DNA from: Winogradskyella ursingii
Lineage (GTDB): Bacteria > Bacteroidota > Bacteroidia > Flavobacteriales > Flavobacteriaceae
DNA: 64,000 bases
NCBI RefSeq assembly: GCF_013403975.1
Contig: NZ_JABFDH010000003.1
Span: forward strand, 372,001-436,000
Direction: 5' to 3'
This document shows, piece after piece, positions 6,925 through 16,865 of this stretch (position 1 is the stretch's first letter; every line of letters begins with the position of its first letter). The notes beneath the pieces were generated by a model. That model saw only the letters and a program-made list of their open reading frames with translations. It did no database searches and was not told where the DNA came from. The translations under genes were made by a program, and so were the position numbers.

Positions 6925-9324
6925 ATGAGACATATCATTTTACTGTTATTCTTGGCGCTATATGGTTATAGCTATGGCCAAGATTGCACTTACACATTTA
7001 CAGGTAAACTTATAGATTTCCATGACGGTACAACATTGTCATCGGCAACTATATATATTAAAGAGCAGGATAAATACATGACATCAGATTTTGATGGCAA
7101 TTTTAAAATTGAAAATCTATGTCGTGGAAAACTCACTCTCACCATTTCACATATTGCGTGTGAAACAAAAACTGTAAGCTATATCATAAATAGTAATACG
7201 ACAGAAACAATAGCTTTAGAACATCATATAGAAGAACTTAATGAAGTTTCCGTAACTGGTAATATTATCACTAAAGAAACCAAAACAGCACAAGAAAACC
7301 TGCTTAAGGTAGAAACCCTTAAAAGGTATAGTGCATTAAGTTTAGGTGATGCATTGAAGGAAGTTTCTGGTGTATCTTCTATTAATACAGGTAATGCTAT
7401 CGTAAAACCTATGATTAATGGTCTTCACAGTAGTAGATTGCTCATTTTAAATAATAATGTGAGACAGCAAGATCAAGAATGGGGAATAGAGCACGCACCA
7501 AATATCGATATTAATTCGGCCGACAATATTTCGGTTATCAAAGGTTCAGGAGCATTGGCCTTTGGTGGTGATGCTGTCGGTGGTGTTATAATTATCAACC
7601 CAAAACGTGTAATTTTAAAAGACACTTTATTCGGAAAAACTATAGCGGGAGGACAAACTAATGGAAGAGGTTTCAGTTTAAGTTCATCTTTAAATAAAAA
7701 TTACGCCAACGGATGGTTTATCAACGGGCAAGCAACTTTAAAGCAAAACGGAGATTTTGAATCACCTGATTATATATTGAGTAATACGGGATCAAAATCT
7801 AAAGGGATAACCTTGCGTGGTGGTAAGAAGACTTTTGAAAAAGGTTTTGAACTTTATTATAGTTTCTTTGATACTGAAATAGGGATTCTTAGAGCATCTC
7901 ACATAGGTAATATTGAAGATTTGGTCACGGCCATTAATAGTGATGAGCCTTCTGTAATCAATAATTTTACCTATGACATCGACCCACCAAAGCAAGACGT
8001 TAAGCATCATTTGCTAAAAGCATCTTATTATCAGCGTTTTAAAAACTTTGGAAAACTTTCGCTTCAATATGATTATCAAAATAACCATAGGTTTGAATTT
8101 GATATTCGTGTAGGAGATGACAGGGATAAAGCGGCATTGGATTTGGTATTGCAAACTCACACTGTTATGGCCGATATTATTTTAGATGCCAAGCCTAATT
8201 ACAGATTAAAATTTGGAGCTCTTGGGCGTTATCAGAATAATTTTGCAAATCCAGAAACTGGAGTAAGACGTTTAATACCTGATTATGATAAGTTCGATTT
8301 TGGAATTTATGTACTCAATGAATGGCCACTTTCGAGCAAAACAGTATTAGATGCAGGTTTACGTTACGATTTTAACAGAATCGATGCAAAAAAATTCTAT
8401 AGAACCAGCCGCTGGGAAGAACGTGGCTATGATGAGGATTTTGAAGATTTTGTTATTGATGATTTAGGAACACAATTATTAACTAACCCTGTTTTTGACT
8501 ATCATAACTTTTCTGCATCTGCAGGTATCAAACATGATTTGAATGAAAAAAGTTATGTGTTAGCCAATTACAGTCTTTCTAGCAGACCACCGAACCCTTC
8601 AGAATTATTTAGCGATGGCTTACACCACTCCGCAGCAAGAATCGAATTAGGAGATTTGAGATTAACAAAGGAAGTAGCGAATAGAATTGCTGCTAGTTAC
8701 AGTTATGAGGGTTCAAAATTCAACGTTTTGTTAGAAGGTTTTTACAATCGAATTAACGATTTTATGTTTTTAGAACCATTCGGTGTAGAACAAACTATTA
8801 GAGGTGCTTTTCCTGTTTGGAATTATGTGCAACGAGATGCAGAGCTATATGGTCTAGATCTGAGTGCCAGTTATACTATTTTGGATAGTGTTGATATTAC
8901 AAATAAAACAGCCTATACTGTTGGTAATGAAATTAAAAGCGGGATAGATTTAATCGATATTCCTGCATTTAATACTAGAAATACCATAACCTATAGAAAT
9001 GATAAGTGGCACCAATTTTCTTTTGCTTTGAGCAACGAATGGGTCTTTGAACAAAATAATTTTCCAAATAATAATTTTGAAACAACATTAGCTAGCTCTG
9101 GGGAAACTGTGCTTGTTGATATCAGCACACCACCACCAGCTTATAATTTGTTTCATTTATATTCTGACATTACGTTTGATACTTCAGAAAACACAACGCT
9201 TAATGTTGCATTGAGTGTTAATAATATATTCGATATAGAATATAGAGCATATTTAAACCGACTACGTTATTTTGCTGATGACTTAGGAAGAAATATAATG
9301 CTTCAATTACAATTCAATTATTAA
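6925..9324 (+). CDS. TonB-dependent outer-membrane receptor, probable metal uptake
   Basis: A 799-residue outer-membrane receptor. The order is a signal peptide (1-19), a carboxypeptidase-like regulatory beta-sandwich (about 22-108, TFTGKLIDFHDGTTLSSATI), a plug domain (about 115-230, including GLHSSRLLILNNNVRQQDQ and GSGALAFGGDAVGG), and a 22-strand-type barrel ending in RNIMLQLQFNY with the terminal aromatic typical of barrels. The plug segment with GLHSSRLLILNN followed by WGIEHAP resembles ZnuD-like and other metal or siderophore receptors. There is no SusD partner, which argues against glycan uptake. The flanking His-rich protein and acidic lipoprotein support a metal, perhaps zinc or copper. 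The substrate is inferred, not shown. Confidence 0.9.
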   Translation: MRHIILLLFLALYGYSYGQDCTYTFTGKLIDFHDGTTLSSATIYIKEQDKYMTSDFDGNFKIENLCRGKLTLTISHIACETKTVSYIINSNTTETIALEHHIEELNEVSVTGNIITKETKTAQENLLKVETLKRYSALSLGDALKEVSGVSSINTGNAIVKPMINGLHSSRLLILNNNVRQQDQEWGIEHAPNIDINSADNISVIKGSGALAFGGDAVGGVIIINPKRVILKDTLFGKTIAGGQTNGRGFSLSSSLNKNYANGWFINGQATLKQNGDFESPDYILSNTGSKSKGITLRGGKKTFEKGFELYYSFFDTEIGILRASHIGNIEDLVTAINSDEPSVINNFTYDIDPPKQDVKHHLLKASYYQRFKNFGKLSLQYDYQNNHRFEFDIRVGDDRDKAALDLVLQTHTVMADIILDAKPNYRLKFGALGRYQNNFANPETGVRRLIPDYDKFDFGIYVLNEWPLSSKTVLDAGLRYDFNRIDAKKFYRTSRWEERGYDEDFEDFVIDDLGTQLLTNPVFDYHNFSASAGIKHDLNEKSYVLANYSLSSRPPNPSELFSDGLHHSAARIELGDLRLTKEVANRIAASYSYEGSKFNVLLEGFYNRINDFMFLEPFGVEQTIRGAFPVWNYVQRDAELYGLDLSASYTILDSVDITNKTAYTVGNEIKSGIDLIDIPAFNTRNTITYRNDKWHQFSFALSNEWVFEQNNFPNNNFETTLASSGETVLVDISTPPPAYNLFHLYSDITFDTSENTTLNVALSVNNIFDIEYRAYLNRLRYFADDLGRNIMLQLQFNY

Positions 9325-9342
9325 ACATTAAAATTTTAAATT

Positions 9343-9921
9343 ATGAAAACTATTAAATATTTATTTATTACACTTTTAACATCTACTCTGTTTGTGGCTT
9401 GCTCAAGCGATGATGATAATCCGCCACCTGTGAATGAGGAAGAGGTAATTACAACTATGACAATTACATTAACACCTCAAGGAGCTGGTGATACCGTAAC
9501 ATTACAAACTAGAGATTTGGATGGTGACGGACCAAATGCACCTTTGGTAACTGTGACAGGAAATTTATCTCTTAACACAACGTACAATGGCTCTGTGATT
9601 TTATTAGATGAAAGTGATCCTGATGATGTAGAAAATATTACAGAAGAAGTTCAGGAAGAAAGTGACGAACATCAGTTTTTTTATACTTTGTCTAATAACT
9701 TAGGTACTGTTAGCTATTCAGATTTGGATGAAAACAATAATCCTGTAGGATTGCTATTCTCATTGCAAACCGTTGCAAGTACAACTGCTACAGAAGGACT
9801 TTTTACAGCAACTTTACGTCATGAGCTTAATAAGGATGCTGAGGGTGTTTCGAACGGAAATATAGCTAATGCTGGTGGAGAGACTGATATTAGCGAATCT
9901 TTTACAGTTAGTATTCAGTAA
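9343..9921 (+). CDS. Acidic surface lipoprotein paired with the TonB receptor
   Basis: A 192-residue lipoprotein starting 18 bp after the receptor. The signal peptide ends in LFVACSSDDDN, where the Asp-rich run after the lipid-bearing Cys is a common Bacteroidetes surface-export signal. The rest is a small all-beta-looking domain: TMTITLTPQGAGDTVTLQTRDLDGDGP, then NTTYNGSVILLDES and a C-terminal LRHELNKDAEGVSNG. It contains an acidic DLDGDGP turn and scattered His and Asp residues that could bind metal. Proteins of this type beside metal TonB receptors are often labelled type 1 periplasmic binding fold, but I see no evidence for that fold here. The inferred job is to capture substrate at the cell surface for the receptor. 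Confidence 0.82.
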   Translation: MKTIKYLFITLLTSTLFVACSSDDDNPPPVNEEEVITTMTITLTPQGAGDTVTLQTRDLDGDGPNAPLVTVTGNLSLNTTYNGSVILLDESDPDDVENITEEVQEESDEHQFFYTLSNNLGTVSYSDLDENNNPVGLLFSLQTVASTTATEGLFTATLRHELNKDAEGVSNGNIANAGGETDISESFTVSIQ

Positions 9922-9948
9922 TCAAGTTACATTATTTTTGTATAAAAT

Positions 9949-9977
9949 AAAAAAGCACTCAATAGAGTGCTTTTTTT
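9949..9977. terminator. Bidirectional terminator between the lipoprotein gene and the 88-aa gene
   Basis: AAAAAGCACTC pairs with GAGTGCTTTTT around the loop AATA. A-tracts and T-tracts flank both sides, so it can act on either strand. Its right edge abuts the stop codon of the minus-strand gene at 9978. Confidence 0.88.
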
Positions 9978-10244
9978 TTATGCTTTTGAAGGTTTCTTCT
10001 CAGTCTTAAATTTATAGGTATAAAACCACATCATTGAGAATGTTGGTATTACATCCAAAAATGGTAATGCTTCTTCAATAAATGATATAACCGCAGCGAC
10101 TTTACCTTCTTTACCTTTATATAGTTTTGTCATTAAATAGGCAGACAACGGTGCCCAAATAAAGTCAAATGGAGGAAAAATAAAAGATACATATCCCAGC
10201 GCATCGCAAATGATGCTGATTACTAATTTTTTGTATTTACTCAT
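9978..10244 (-). CDS. Small membrane protein, unknown function
   Basis: An 88-residue protein with two to three hydrophobic segments: about 7-40 (ISIICDALGYVSFIFPPFDFIWAPLSAYL) and 50-77 (VAAVISFIEEALPFLDVIPTFSMMW). The Pro-Phe-Asp and Phe-Leu-Asp-Val-Ile-Pro turns look conserved and are the best handles for a family search. The ends are basic and there is no signal peptide. It is a lone minus-strand gene between a bidirectional terminator and the DUF5916 gene on the plus strand. No function can be proposed from sequence. Confidence 0.7.
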   Translation of the reverse strand: MSKYKKLVISIICDALGYVSFIFPPFDFIWAPLSAYLMTKLYKGKEGKVAAVISFIEEALPFLDVIPTFSMMWFYTYKFKTEKKPSKA

Positions 10245-10480
10245 TCAATTTGTTTTCGTTTCTGATATAGCAGAAATCTATTGATATTGTTTTAAGAAAA
10301 GCAATAAACGTTCCATTCTGTTTCGTTGTCAGATTATAAAGATAGATCATTAACAATTCAAATTCCTTTTTAACTTTTAATTAAGAGCGTTACAATGGTT
10401 CACCTATTAGATTTGTACCTGCAAAAAAAGGGACAACCGCCTATAAATTGCCTCTTGGTTCAACTAAACTAATATTGTTC

Positions 10481-12922
10481 ATGAACGTACGTTCTATTCT
10501 AATTATTCTAACAACCCTCGTTTGTGGTATTCTAACTTACTCCCAAGACAAAAAAACTTTAAATATTGAGCGTACTGATGAAGCACCTAAAATTGATGGT
10601 ATCTTAGATGATGCTGTATGGCAAAATGCTCAGATAGCAACTGACTTTATCTCCTTTCAGCCAGACATTGGAGAAAGAGCACTTCCTGAAGAACGCACCG
10701 AGGTTAAAATGGCCTATGACGATCAAGCGATTTATGTTGCTGCATATCTTTACGATGACCCTTCTAAAATAATGTCTCAATTAACTAGTCGTGATAATTT
10801 TGGTCAATCTGATTTTTTCTTAGTGGTATTAAACCCAAATAATGACGCCCAAAATGACACGGCATTTTTTGTGTTTAGTTCGGGAACACAAGCCGATGCT
10901 ATAGTTAACCCAACAATTGGAGATGACTTTGGGTGGAATGCCGTTTGGGACAGTGCTGTGAAAATGAAAGATGATGGTTGGGTCGTAGAAATTAAAATTC
11001 CCTATAGAGCCTTACGTTTTGCGGACCAAAAGGAACCTACTTGGGGCTTACAATTTCATAGAGAATATAGACGAACAAGATCAAGATTAACCTGGAATCC
11101 TATAGATCCAACACAGGGAAATATTGGTCTATACCATGGAGAACTCAAAGGTCTTAAAGACATTGAGCCACCTGTAAGATTGAATCTCTACCCGTTTACA
11201 ACCGGAATTGCAAATAGCTTCGATGGCGATACTGAAACAGATTTAACCTTTGGTATGGACGTGAAATATGGAATTACTGACAATTTTACTTTAGATGCTA
11301 CTTTGGTGCCTGATTTCAGTCAAGCTGGTTTTGATAATGTTACGCTTAACCTAGGGCCTTTTGAACAGACTTTTTCTGAGCAAAGACAATTCTTTACAGA
11401 GGGTGTCGAATTATTCTCTAAAGGAGATTTATTCTTTTCGAGACGGGTTGGCAGCAGACCTTCCGGAATTTTAGATTTAGATCCTAATGAAGATGCAGAT
11501 GTACCTGAGGAGGTTAAAGTGCTTAATGCTATAAAGGTTTCTGGTAGAACCAAAAATGGATTAGGTATTGGTATATTTAATGCCATTACAGAGAAAACAG
11601 AGGCGACCATAACGAACACCGTTACTGGAGAACAACGTAGTGAAGTTGTAGAACCATTTGCTAATTATAATATTTTAGTTGTGGATCAGCAATTTAACAG
11701 TAACTCTTCTGTTGCATTGATCAATACAAATGTATTAAGGGAAGGAAATTTTAGAGATGCCAATGCTACAGCTTTAGTGGCCAATATTCAAAATAAGCGA
11801 AACACTTACGAAATCAATGGTCAGCTAAAAATGAGCAATGTCAATTATCAATTAATTGAAAAAGAAACTGGGTTTAGTAGTTTTGTTAGAGTTGGGAAAA
11901 CGCATAGTAACTTTAGATATAGTTTTGATCACAGTTTTGCGGATACTAAGTATAACATCAATGATCTTGGGCTTAATCGCAGAAATAATTTTAACAATTT
12001 CGGTGTTGACGCCTCTTATAGAATATTCGAACCTAAAGGAAATTTAAACAATTATAGAGTCAATGTATTTGCAAACTATAGAAACTTGGCAAATCCTGGT
12101 GTTTTTACCGGGTTTAATTTTGGTGGTTCCTATAATGCACAAACTAAAGCATTAAACGGTTTTGGTTTCCGTCTAAATGTCGAGCCTGGCAAACAGTATG
12201 ATTATTTTGAATCACGAGATGGAAGGCCATTTATTTTCGAAAACATTGCTAGTACTGGAGGTTATTATTCTTCTAATTATAATAAGAAATTTGCTTATGA
12301 CTTGAGATTGGATCTTTTTAAAATATTTGAAGAAGGTAGAGATTTATTTGGCTATGAAATCTCAGTAAGTCCACGATTTAGATTTAACGATAATTTTCTA
12401 ATGGTTTATCAGTTAAATTTTGATATGGCTAATGGTCAGAGGGGCTTTGCAACGCAATTTGACGGACAGCCAATTTTTGGAGAAAGAAATCGCCAGCGAT
12501 TTACCAATAGTATATCGGCAAATTATAACTTTAACCCTTTTAATAGTTTGGCCCTATCCTTTAGACATTATTGGGATACTGTAGATTATGATTACGAATT
12601 ATTCACTTTATTGGATAATGGAAGATTAACAACAGATTCTGGTTACAACGTAGAGAATGTTGATGGTAATCCTGACATTAATTTCAGTACATGGAATGTA
12701 GATCTTAGTTATTCGTGGCAATTTGCACCTGGTAGTTTTTTAACGGCCTTGTACAGAAACCAACTGTTTAATTTTGGAACAATGGCAGATGACAATTATT
12801 CCGAAAGTTTAGACACTCTTTTTGATCAACCAATTCAACATACTTTTTCTTTAAGAGTGCAATATTTTATAGATTTTAACGGTATTAAATCTATATTCCA
12901 AAATAATAAAACTACATCTTAA
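10481..12922 (+). CDS. Exported CBM9-like plus DUF5916 outer-membrane protein
   Basis: An 813-residue exported protein. After the signal peptide (1-21, ending TYSQ) comes a CBM9-type beta-sandwich (about 30-200) with the hallmark APKIDGILDDAVWQNAQIA and WVVEIKIPYRALRF. The remaining 600 residues are the DUF5916 region, with alternating polar and aromatic strands (SRLTWNPIDPTQGNIG, TFSEQRQFFTEGVELF) and a barrel-like end (HTFSLRVQYFIDFNG). Such proteins are thought to be outer-membrane barrels with a carbohydrate-binding-like face; biochemical roles are largely unknown. The ATG at 10481 is chosen over a TTG at 10448 because it begins the signal peptide directly. It precedes lolD by 39 bp and could be cotranscribed. 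Confidence 0.88.
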   Translation: MNVRSILIILTTLVCGILTYSQDKKTLNIERTDEAPKIDGILDDAVWQNAQIATDFISFQPDIGERALPEERTEVKMAYDDQAIYVAAYLYDDPSKIMSQLTSRDNFGQSDFFLVVLNPNNDAQNDTAFFVFSSGTQADAIVNPTIGDDFGWNAVWDSAVKMKDDGWVVEIKIPYRALRFADQKEPTWGLQFHREYRRTRSRLTWNPIDPTQGNIGLYHGELKGLKDIEPPVRLNLYPFTTGIANSFDGDTETDLTFGMDVKYGITDNFTLDATLVPDFSQAGFDNVTLNLGPFEQTFSEQRQFFTEGVELFSKGDLFFSRRVGSRPSGILDLDPNEDADVPEEVKVLNAIKVSGRTKNGLGIGIFNAITEKTEATITNTVTGEQRSEVVEPFANYNILVVDQQFNSNSSVALINTNVLREGNFRDANATALVANIQNKRNTYEINGQLKMSNVNYQLIEKETGFSSFVRVGKTHSNFRYSFDHSFADTKYNINDLGLNRRNNFNNFGVDASYRIFEPKGNLNNYRVNVFANYRNLANPGVFTGFNFGGSYNAQTKALNGFGFRLNVEPGKQYDYFESRDGRPFIFENIASTGGYYSSNYNKKFAYDLRLDLFKIFEEGRDLFGYEISVSPRFRFNDNFLMVYQLNFDMANGQRGFATQFDGQPIFGERNRQRFTNSISANYNFNPFNSLALSFRHYWDTVDYDYELFTLLDNGRLTTDSGYNVENVDGNPDINFSTWNVDLSYSWQFAPGSFLTALYRNQLFNFGTMADDNYSESLDTLFDQPIQHTFSLRVQYFIDFNGIKSIFQNNKTTS

Positions 12923-12961
12923 GGTTGTACAATTTCGCTTTAAGTATTACATTCACAAAGT

Positions 12962-13636
12962 ATGAGTACACCCGTTATTACAGCTAAAAATATACATAAG
13001 GCCTATAAAGACCTTAAAGTACTTAAAGGAGTAGATTTAACTATTACTGAAGGCGAAATCATATCCATCGTAGGTGCTTCAGGCGCAGGTAAAACAACTC
13101 TTTTACAGATCCTTGGCACGTTGGATAAGCCAGATTATACTTCAGATACTGAACTGATTATCAATGGGCAATCCGTAAAATCACTTAATGACAAAGGTTT
13201 AGCAAAATTTAGAAATACTAATATTGGTTTTATATTTCAGTTCCATCAATTATTGCCGGAATTTACAGCGCTAGAGAATGTCTGCATACCTGCATTCATT
13301 AACAATACATCAAAATCTGAAGCTGAAAAACGAGCAAAAGAACTCTTAGATTATTTAGGGCTAGCAGAACGGATTCACCATAAGCCCAATAGCATGTCAG
13401 GTGGTGAGCAACAACGTGTGGCTGTTGCGAGAGCACTAATTAACAATCCTAATATTATTTTCGCCGATGAACCGTCAGGTAATCTTGATAGCGAATCTGC
13501 AGATCAACTTCACAATCTCTTTTTGAAATTAAGAAAAGAATTCAAACAGACTTTTGTCATCGTGACGCACAATCATGAATTAGCAGAACTTGCAGATAGG
13601 ACACTAACAATGGTTGATGGTAAGATTGTACATTAA
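12962..13636 (+). CDS. lolD: ABC transporter ATP-binding protein, LolD/MacB type
   Basis: A 224-residue ABC ATPase that would power a FtsX-type permease, most likely the LolCDE lipoprotein release machine at the inner membrane. Walker A GASGAGKT is near 37-44, the Q-loop is in [18 protein letters not shown], the signature is MSGGEQQR, and Walker B plus D-loop are [12 protein letters not shown], with the switch His in [19 protein letters not shown] is characteristic of the LolD/MacB/FtsE branch. No permease gene is adjacent, so the partner is encoded elsewhere and MacB-type export cannot be excluded. Its stop codon overlaps the 3' end of the convergent GH92 gene by four bases. Confidence 0.86.
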   Translation: MSTPVITAKNIHKAYKDLKVLKGVDLTITEGEIISIVGASGAGKTTLLQILGTLDKPDYTSDTELIINGQSVKSLNDKGLAKFRNTNIGFIFQFHQLLPEFTALENVCIPAFINNTSKSEAEKRAKELLDYLGLAERIHHKPNSMSGGEQQRVAVARALINNPNIIFADEPSGNLDSESADQLHNLFLKLRKEFKQTFVIVTHNHELAELADRTLTMVDGKIVH

Positions 13637-15954
13637 TTACTAGGGGTTGCACTCATTTCAAACAACAACTCTCCTCCACCCATAATATCATCATGAGATA
13701 TAATGTTGTTTTCTAATGCTTTACCGTTAATGGTTATTTTATTTACGTATGCATTCAATTTACTTTGATTCATAGCCTTAACAGACAACGTATTACCGTT
13801 GGCCAAATAAATCGTTGCTTCCTTTACTAATGGGCTTCCCAAAGCATAATCTTTTGATCCTGGTGTGACAGGATAAAATCCTAAACTGCTAAAAATATAC
13901 CAAGCGCTCATTTGACCTGCATCGTCGTTACCACATAAGCCTTCTACAGTTGGTGCATACATCGTATCCATAATCATTCTTACCCTTGCTTGCGTTTTTT
14001 CAGGGTTGTTAGTCCAATCGTATAAATATGGTATGTGATGACCTGGCTCATTACCATGTACGTAATTACCAATAATGCCATCTCGCGTAATATCTTCGTG
14101 CTTTTCGATATATTTTTCTTCAATTTCCATGGTAAATAAAGAATCCAAATGTTGAGAAAAACGCTCCTTTCCTCCCATCATCTCTATCATCGCTGGAATA
14201 TTTTGTGGCACATAAAGCCCATAATTCCATGCATTACCCTCTATAAATCCTTGACCGTGAGTATCCATTGGGTCAAAATATTTTCTAAATGTTCCATCTG
14301 CAAGTTTTGGTCTCATATAACCACTTTTATCATCATAAACATTTTTATAATATTCTGATCGCTTATTAAATTTTTCTTCAACTTCTTTATTTCCAACTTG
14401 TTTCGCCATTTGTTTAATACACCAATCATTATAAGCATATTCTAAGGTCTTTGACACCGAAGAATGACTCTTATCATCTGGAACATAATTGTAATCAATA
14501 TACTCACCCAATCCATCAAAATATTTGACATTTGCGGTATTTACAGAGGCTTCTAAAGCATGTTCTTTGTTGAAATCACCCACATTTTTAACCATGGCAT
14601 CCGCAATTACAGAAGTAGCGTGGTATCCAATCATGCACCAGTTTTCATTGGCGTAATGGCTCCAAATCGGCAACATTTTATGCACACTTTCGTCATGATG
14701 TGCCAACATGGATTTTATCATATCATTATTACGTTCTGGCTGGGTGATATTAAATAAAGGATGTAATGCTCTATAGGTGTCCCAAAGTGAAAAAATAGTG
14801 TAATTAGTGAAACCTTTAGACACATGAATATTTTGATCAAGACCTCTATATCTTCCGTCAACATCTTCATAGAGTATTGGAGACAAGTTCGTGTGATACA
14901 TGGCTGTATAGAAATTTATTTTATCATTTTCGGAAATAGTTTCTACATCAATTTTAGACAATTCCCTATTCCATTTTATTTTGGTCTCTTCTTTAATTTC
15001 CTCAAAGTTCCAGTGAGGTATTTCAGCTTCAAGATTTTTTAAAGCACCTTCAGTACTGACTGGAGATAATGCAAATTTTACTTTAATTTTTTCATCCTTT
15101 TGGGTATCAAAATTAAAATAAGCTCTTATATCCTGACCTGCCATTTCCGGAAAATTTTCTTCTTGATTAAAACGCCTGTAAAAACCGTCGTACTTAACCT
15201 CGTCATATTTCTTATGGCCATAACTTTTAAACGGTTTTGAGAACTGCATTGCAAAAAACACTTTTTTGGTTCGGGCCCAACCTCTGGTTTGTCTATAACC
15301 GGTAATTAGAGAATCATTTTCAACGCGTAAAAATGTCCAGACATTCTTTTTGTCATGATGGTATACATTATAAACCAAATCCAGAATAATATGCGCATCT
15401 TTAGATTTTGGAAATGTGTATTGATGAAACCCTACCCGATCGCTTGCGGTTAGTTCGGCTTTAATATCATAACTGTCCAAATCTACTTTGTAATAACCTG
15501 GTGAAGCCACTTCTTTATCATGTGAAAATTTTGAATAAAAACCCTTCTCACCATTATCTGTTTCCATAGGGTCCAAAACCAAATTTCCTGTAGTGGGCAT
15601 TATTAAAAAATCACCTAGATCTGAATGTCCTGTACCGCTGAAATTAGTATGTGCAAATCCTATAATAGTTGAGTCTTTGTACTGGTATCCTGCACAATAT
15701 TCATACGTCTCTTGGTTATAGCTACCGTCGTCATTAAACATTACTTCAAAATTAGTTTGAGGACTCAATTGCACCATTCCAAATGGTGCAGTTGCACCTG
15801 GGAATACATGTCCCATTTTACTCGTACCAATTAAAGGATTAACATACTGCGTATAATCTTTTGAAACGTCTGTGGTAATTAAGGAGACAGACTCTGATCG
15901 TTTACAGGATACGATCGCAATAAATAGAAGAATAAAGCCAATTTGAGTTTTCAT
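13633..15954 (-). CDS. GH92 alpha-mannosidase lipoprotein
   Basis: A 773-residue glycoside hydrolase family 92 enzyme, a calcium-dependent, inverting exo-alpha-mannosidase family used on N-glycans and yeast or algal mannans. The signal ends in AIVSCKRS, so it is a lipoprotein and probably periplasmic or surface-exposed. N-terminal [20 protein letters not shown] and [10 protein letters not shown] are the family's opening motif. The C-terminal catalytic domain carries [10 protein letters not shown] (catalytic acid Glu) and [15 protein letters not shown] (general-base Asp). Length is normal. No SusC/SusD or other mannan genes are nearby, so this is an isolated GH92 rather than part of a polysaccharide locus. 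Confidence 0.95.
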   Translation of the reverse strand: MKTQIGFILLFIAIVSCKRSESVSLITTDVSKDYTQYVNPLIGTSKMGHVFPGATAPFGMVQLSPQTNFEVMFNDDGSYNQETYEYCAGYQYKDSTIIGFAHTNFSGTGHSDLGDFLIMPTTGNLVLDPMETDNGEKGFYSKFSHDKEVASPGYYKVDLDSYDIKAELTASDRVGFHQYTFPKSKDAHIILDLVYNVYHHDKKNVWTFLRVENDSLITGYRQTRGWARTKKVFFAMQFSKPFKSYGHKKYDEVKYDGFYRRFNQEENFPEMAGQDIRAYFNFDTQKDEKIKVKFALSPVSTEGALKNLEAEIPHWNFEEIKEETKIKWNRELSKIDVETISENDKINFYTAMYHTNLSPILYEDVDGRYRGLDQNIHVSKGFTNYTIFSLWDTYRALHPLFNITQPERNNDMIKSMLAHHDESVHKMLPIWSHYANENWCMIGYHATSVIADAMVKNVGDFNKEHALEASVNTANVKYFDGLGEYIDYNYVPDDKSHSSVSKTLEYAYNDWCIKQMAKQVGNKEVEEKFNKRSEYYKNVYDDKSGYMRPKLADGTFRKYFDPMDTHGQGFIEGNAWNYGLYVPQNIPAMIEMMGGKERFSQHLDSLFTMEIEEKYIEKHEDITRDGIIGNYVHGNEPGHHIPYLYDWTNNPEKTQARVRMIMDTMYAPTVEGLCGNDDAGQMSAWYIFSSLGFYPVTPGSKDYALGSPLVKEATIYLANGNTLSVKAMNQSKLNAYVNKITINGKALENNIISHDDIMGGGELLFEMSATPSN

Positions 15955-16060
15955 TAATTTCGTTTTTCAATATGATCAAAGTTAAATTTTTAATTATTAA
16001 TATATTAATTCTTTGTTAATATCTGTTTTTGTTTTTATAGAATTTAATTCTATAAATCTG

Positions 16061-16068
16061 TATTTTCG
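16061..16068 (+). promoter_or_regulatory. Candidate -7 box before the esterase/aminopeptidase pair
   Basis: TATTTTCG differs from TAnnTTTG at one position and is 21 bases before the ATG at 16089. No clear -33 element is seen, so this is a weak call. Confidence 0.3.
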
Positions 16069-16088
16069 CTTACCCTAAAAACTAATAA

Positions 16089-16862
16089 ATGACAGTGACG
16101 GAGTTTGAACCGATTATAGAAGTTATTGAAGAAGCTTACGAAATACCGCATCTTAATGCTACCAGAAAAATTTCAGCATTATTGCCACACGATTATTATG
16201 AAACAGAAAAACGATATCCTGTACTCTATTTGCAGGATGGGCAAAACTTATTCAACCCACTAGCCCCTTACGGAGATTGGGCCATAGATAAATCCATGAC
16301 TAAATTAGCTGAAGAAGGCCTTGGTGACTTAATTATTATTGCGGTTGATCACGGAAATGAAGAGCGCATAAACGAGTATCTACCCTATTACCATCCACGC
16401 TTTGGCGAAGGAAAAGGTAATTTTTATATTCAATTTATGATAGAGCGTTTGATTCCCTATATTAATAAAAAATTTAGAACACTTACTGATTTTGAAAATA
16501 CGGGAATAGGAGGTAGTTCAATGGGAGGATTGATTAGTCTTCATGCAGGACTTCAAAACCCCAAGGTTTTTGGCAAAATGATGATTTTTTCGCCAAGTTT
16601 ATGGATTTCTAAAACTATTTTTAATCATACTAAAACCTTTCAACCTTTAGAAGAATCCAAGATTTACCTTTATTCTGGTGGAAAGGAAAGTATTGAGCAC
16701 TTACCTAATACACAAAAACTAGGTAAAATTATAAAAGAGAAAATGACAAATGGTTATAACGTCGATTTCCATTTTTCTATTAATGAGGAAGGCAGCCATG
16801 CCGAAATACATTGGCGAGAGGAATTTCCAAAAGCTGTAAAATGGCTCTATTTTAATTCATAA
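16089..16862 (+). CDS. Esterase, alpha/beta-hydrolase (esterase D-like)
   Basis: A 257-residue cytoplasmic hydrolase of the putative esterase family (PF00756 type), which includes feruloyl esterases, enterochelin esterases and S-formylglutathione hydrolase. The nucleophile elbow is GIGGSSMGGLIS (Ser in GSSMGG) and the likely catalytic His is in EGSHAEIHWREEF near the C-terminus. YPVLYLQDGQNLFNP near residue 43 is the usual oxyanion-side strand. No signal peptide is present. It is 3 bp upstream of the leucyl aminopeptidase gene, so they are almost certainly cotranscribed. Together with a downstream ATP-grasp it opens a region rich in peptide-bond chemistry; a role in releasing or trimming a small ester or peptide is inferred from context only. 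Confidence 0.87.
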   Translation: MTVTEFEPIIEVIEEAYEIPHLNATRKISALLPHDYYETEKRYPVLYLQDGQNLFNPLAPYGDWAIDKSMTKLAEEGLGDLIIIAVDHGNEERINEYLPYYHPRFGEGKGNFYIQFMIERLIPYINKKFRTLTDFENTGIGGSSMGGLISLHAGLQNPKVFGKMMIFSPSLWISKTIFNHTKTFQPLEESKIYLYSGGKESIEHLPNTQKLGKIIKEKMTNGYNVDFHFSINEEGSHAEIHWREEFPKAVKWLYFNS

Positions 16863-16865
16863 ATT

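Noticed and set aside
13633..15954. Part of a polysaccharide-utilisation locus
   Set aside because: GH92 is the only carbohydrate-active gene here and neither SusC/SusD pairs nor a glycan regulator lies nearby. The TonB receptor at 6925 has no SusD partner.
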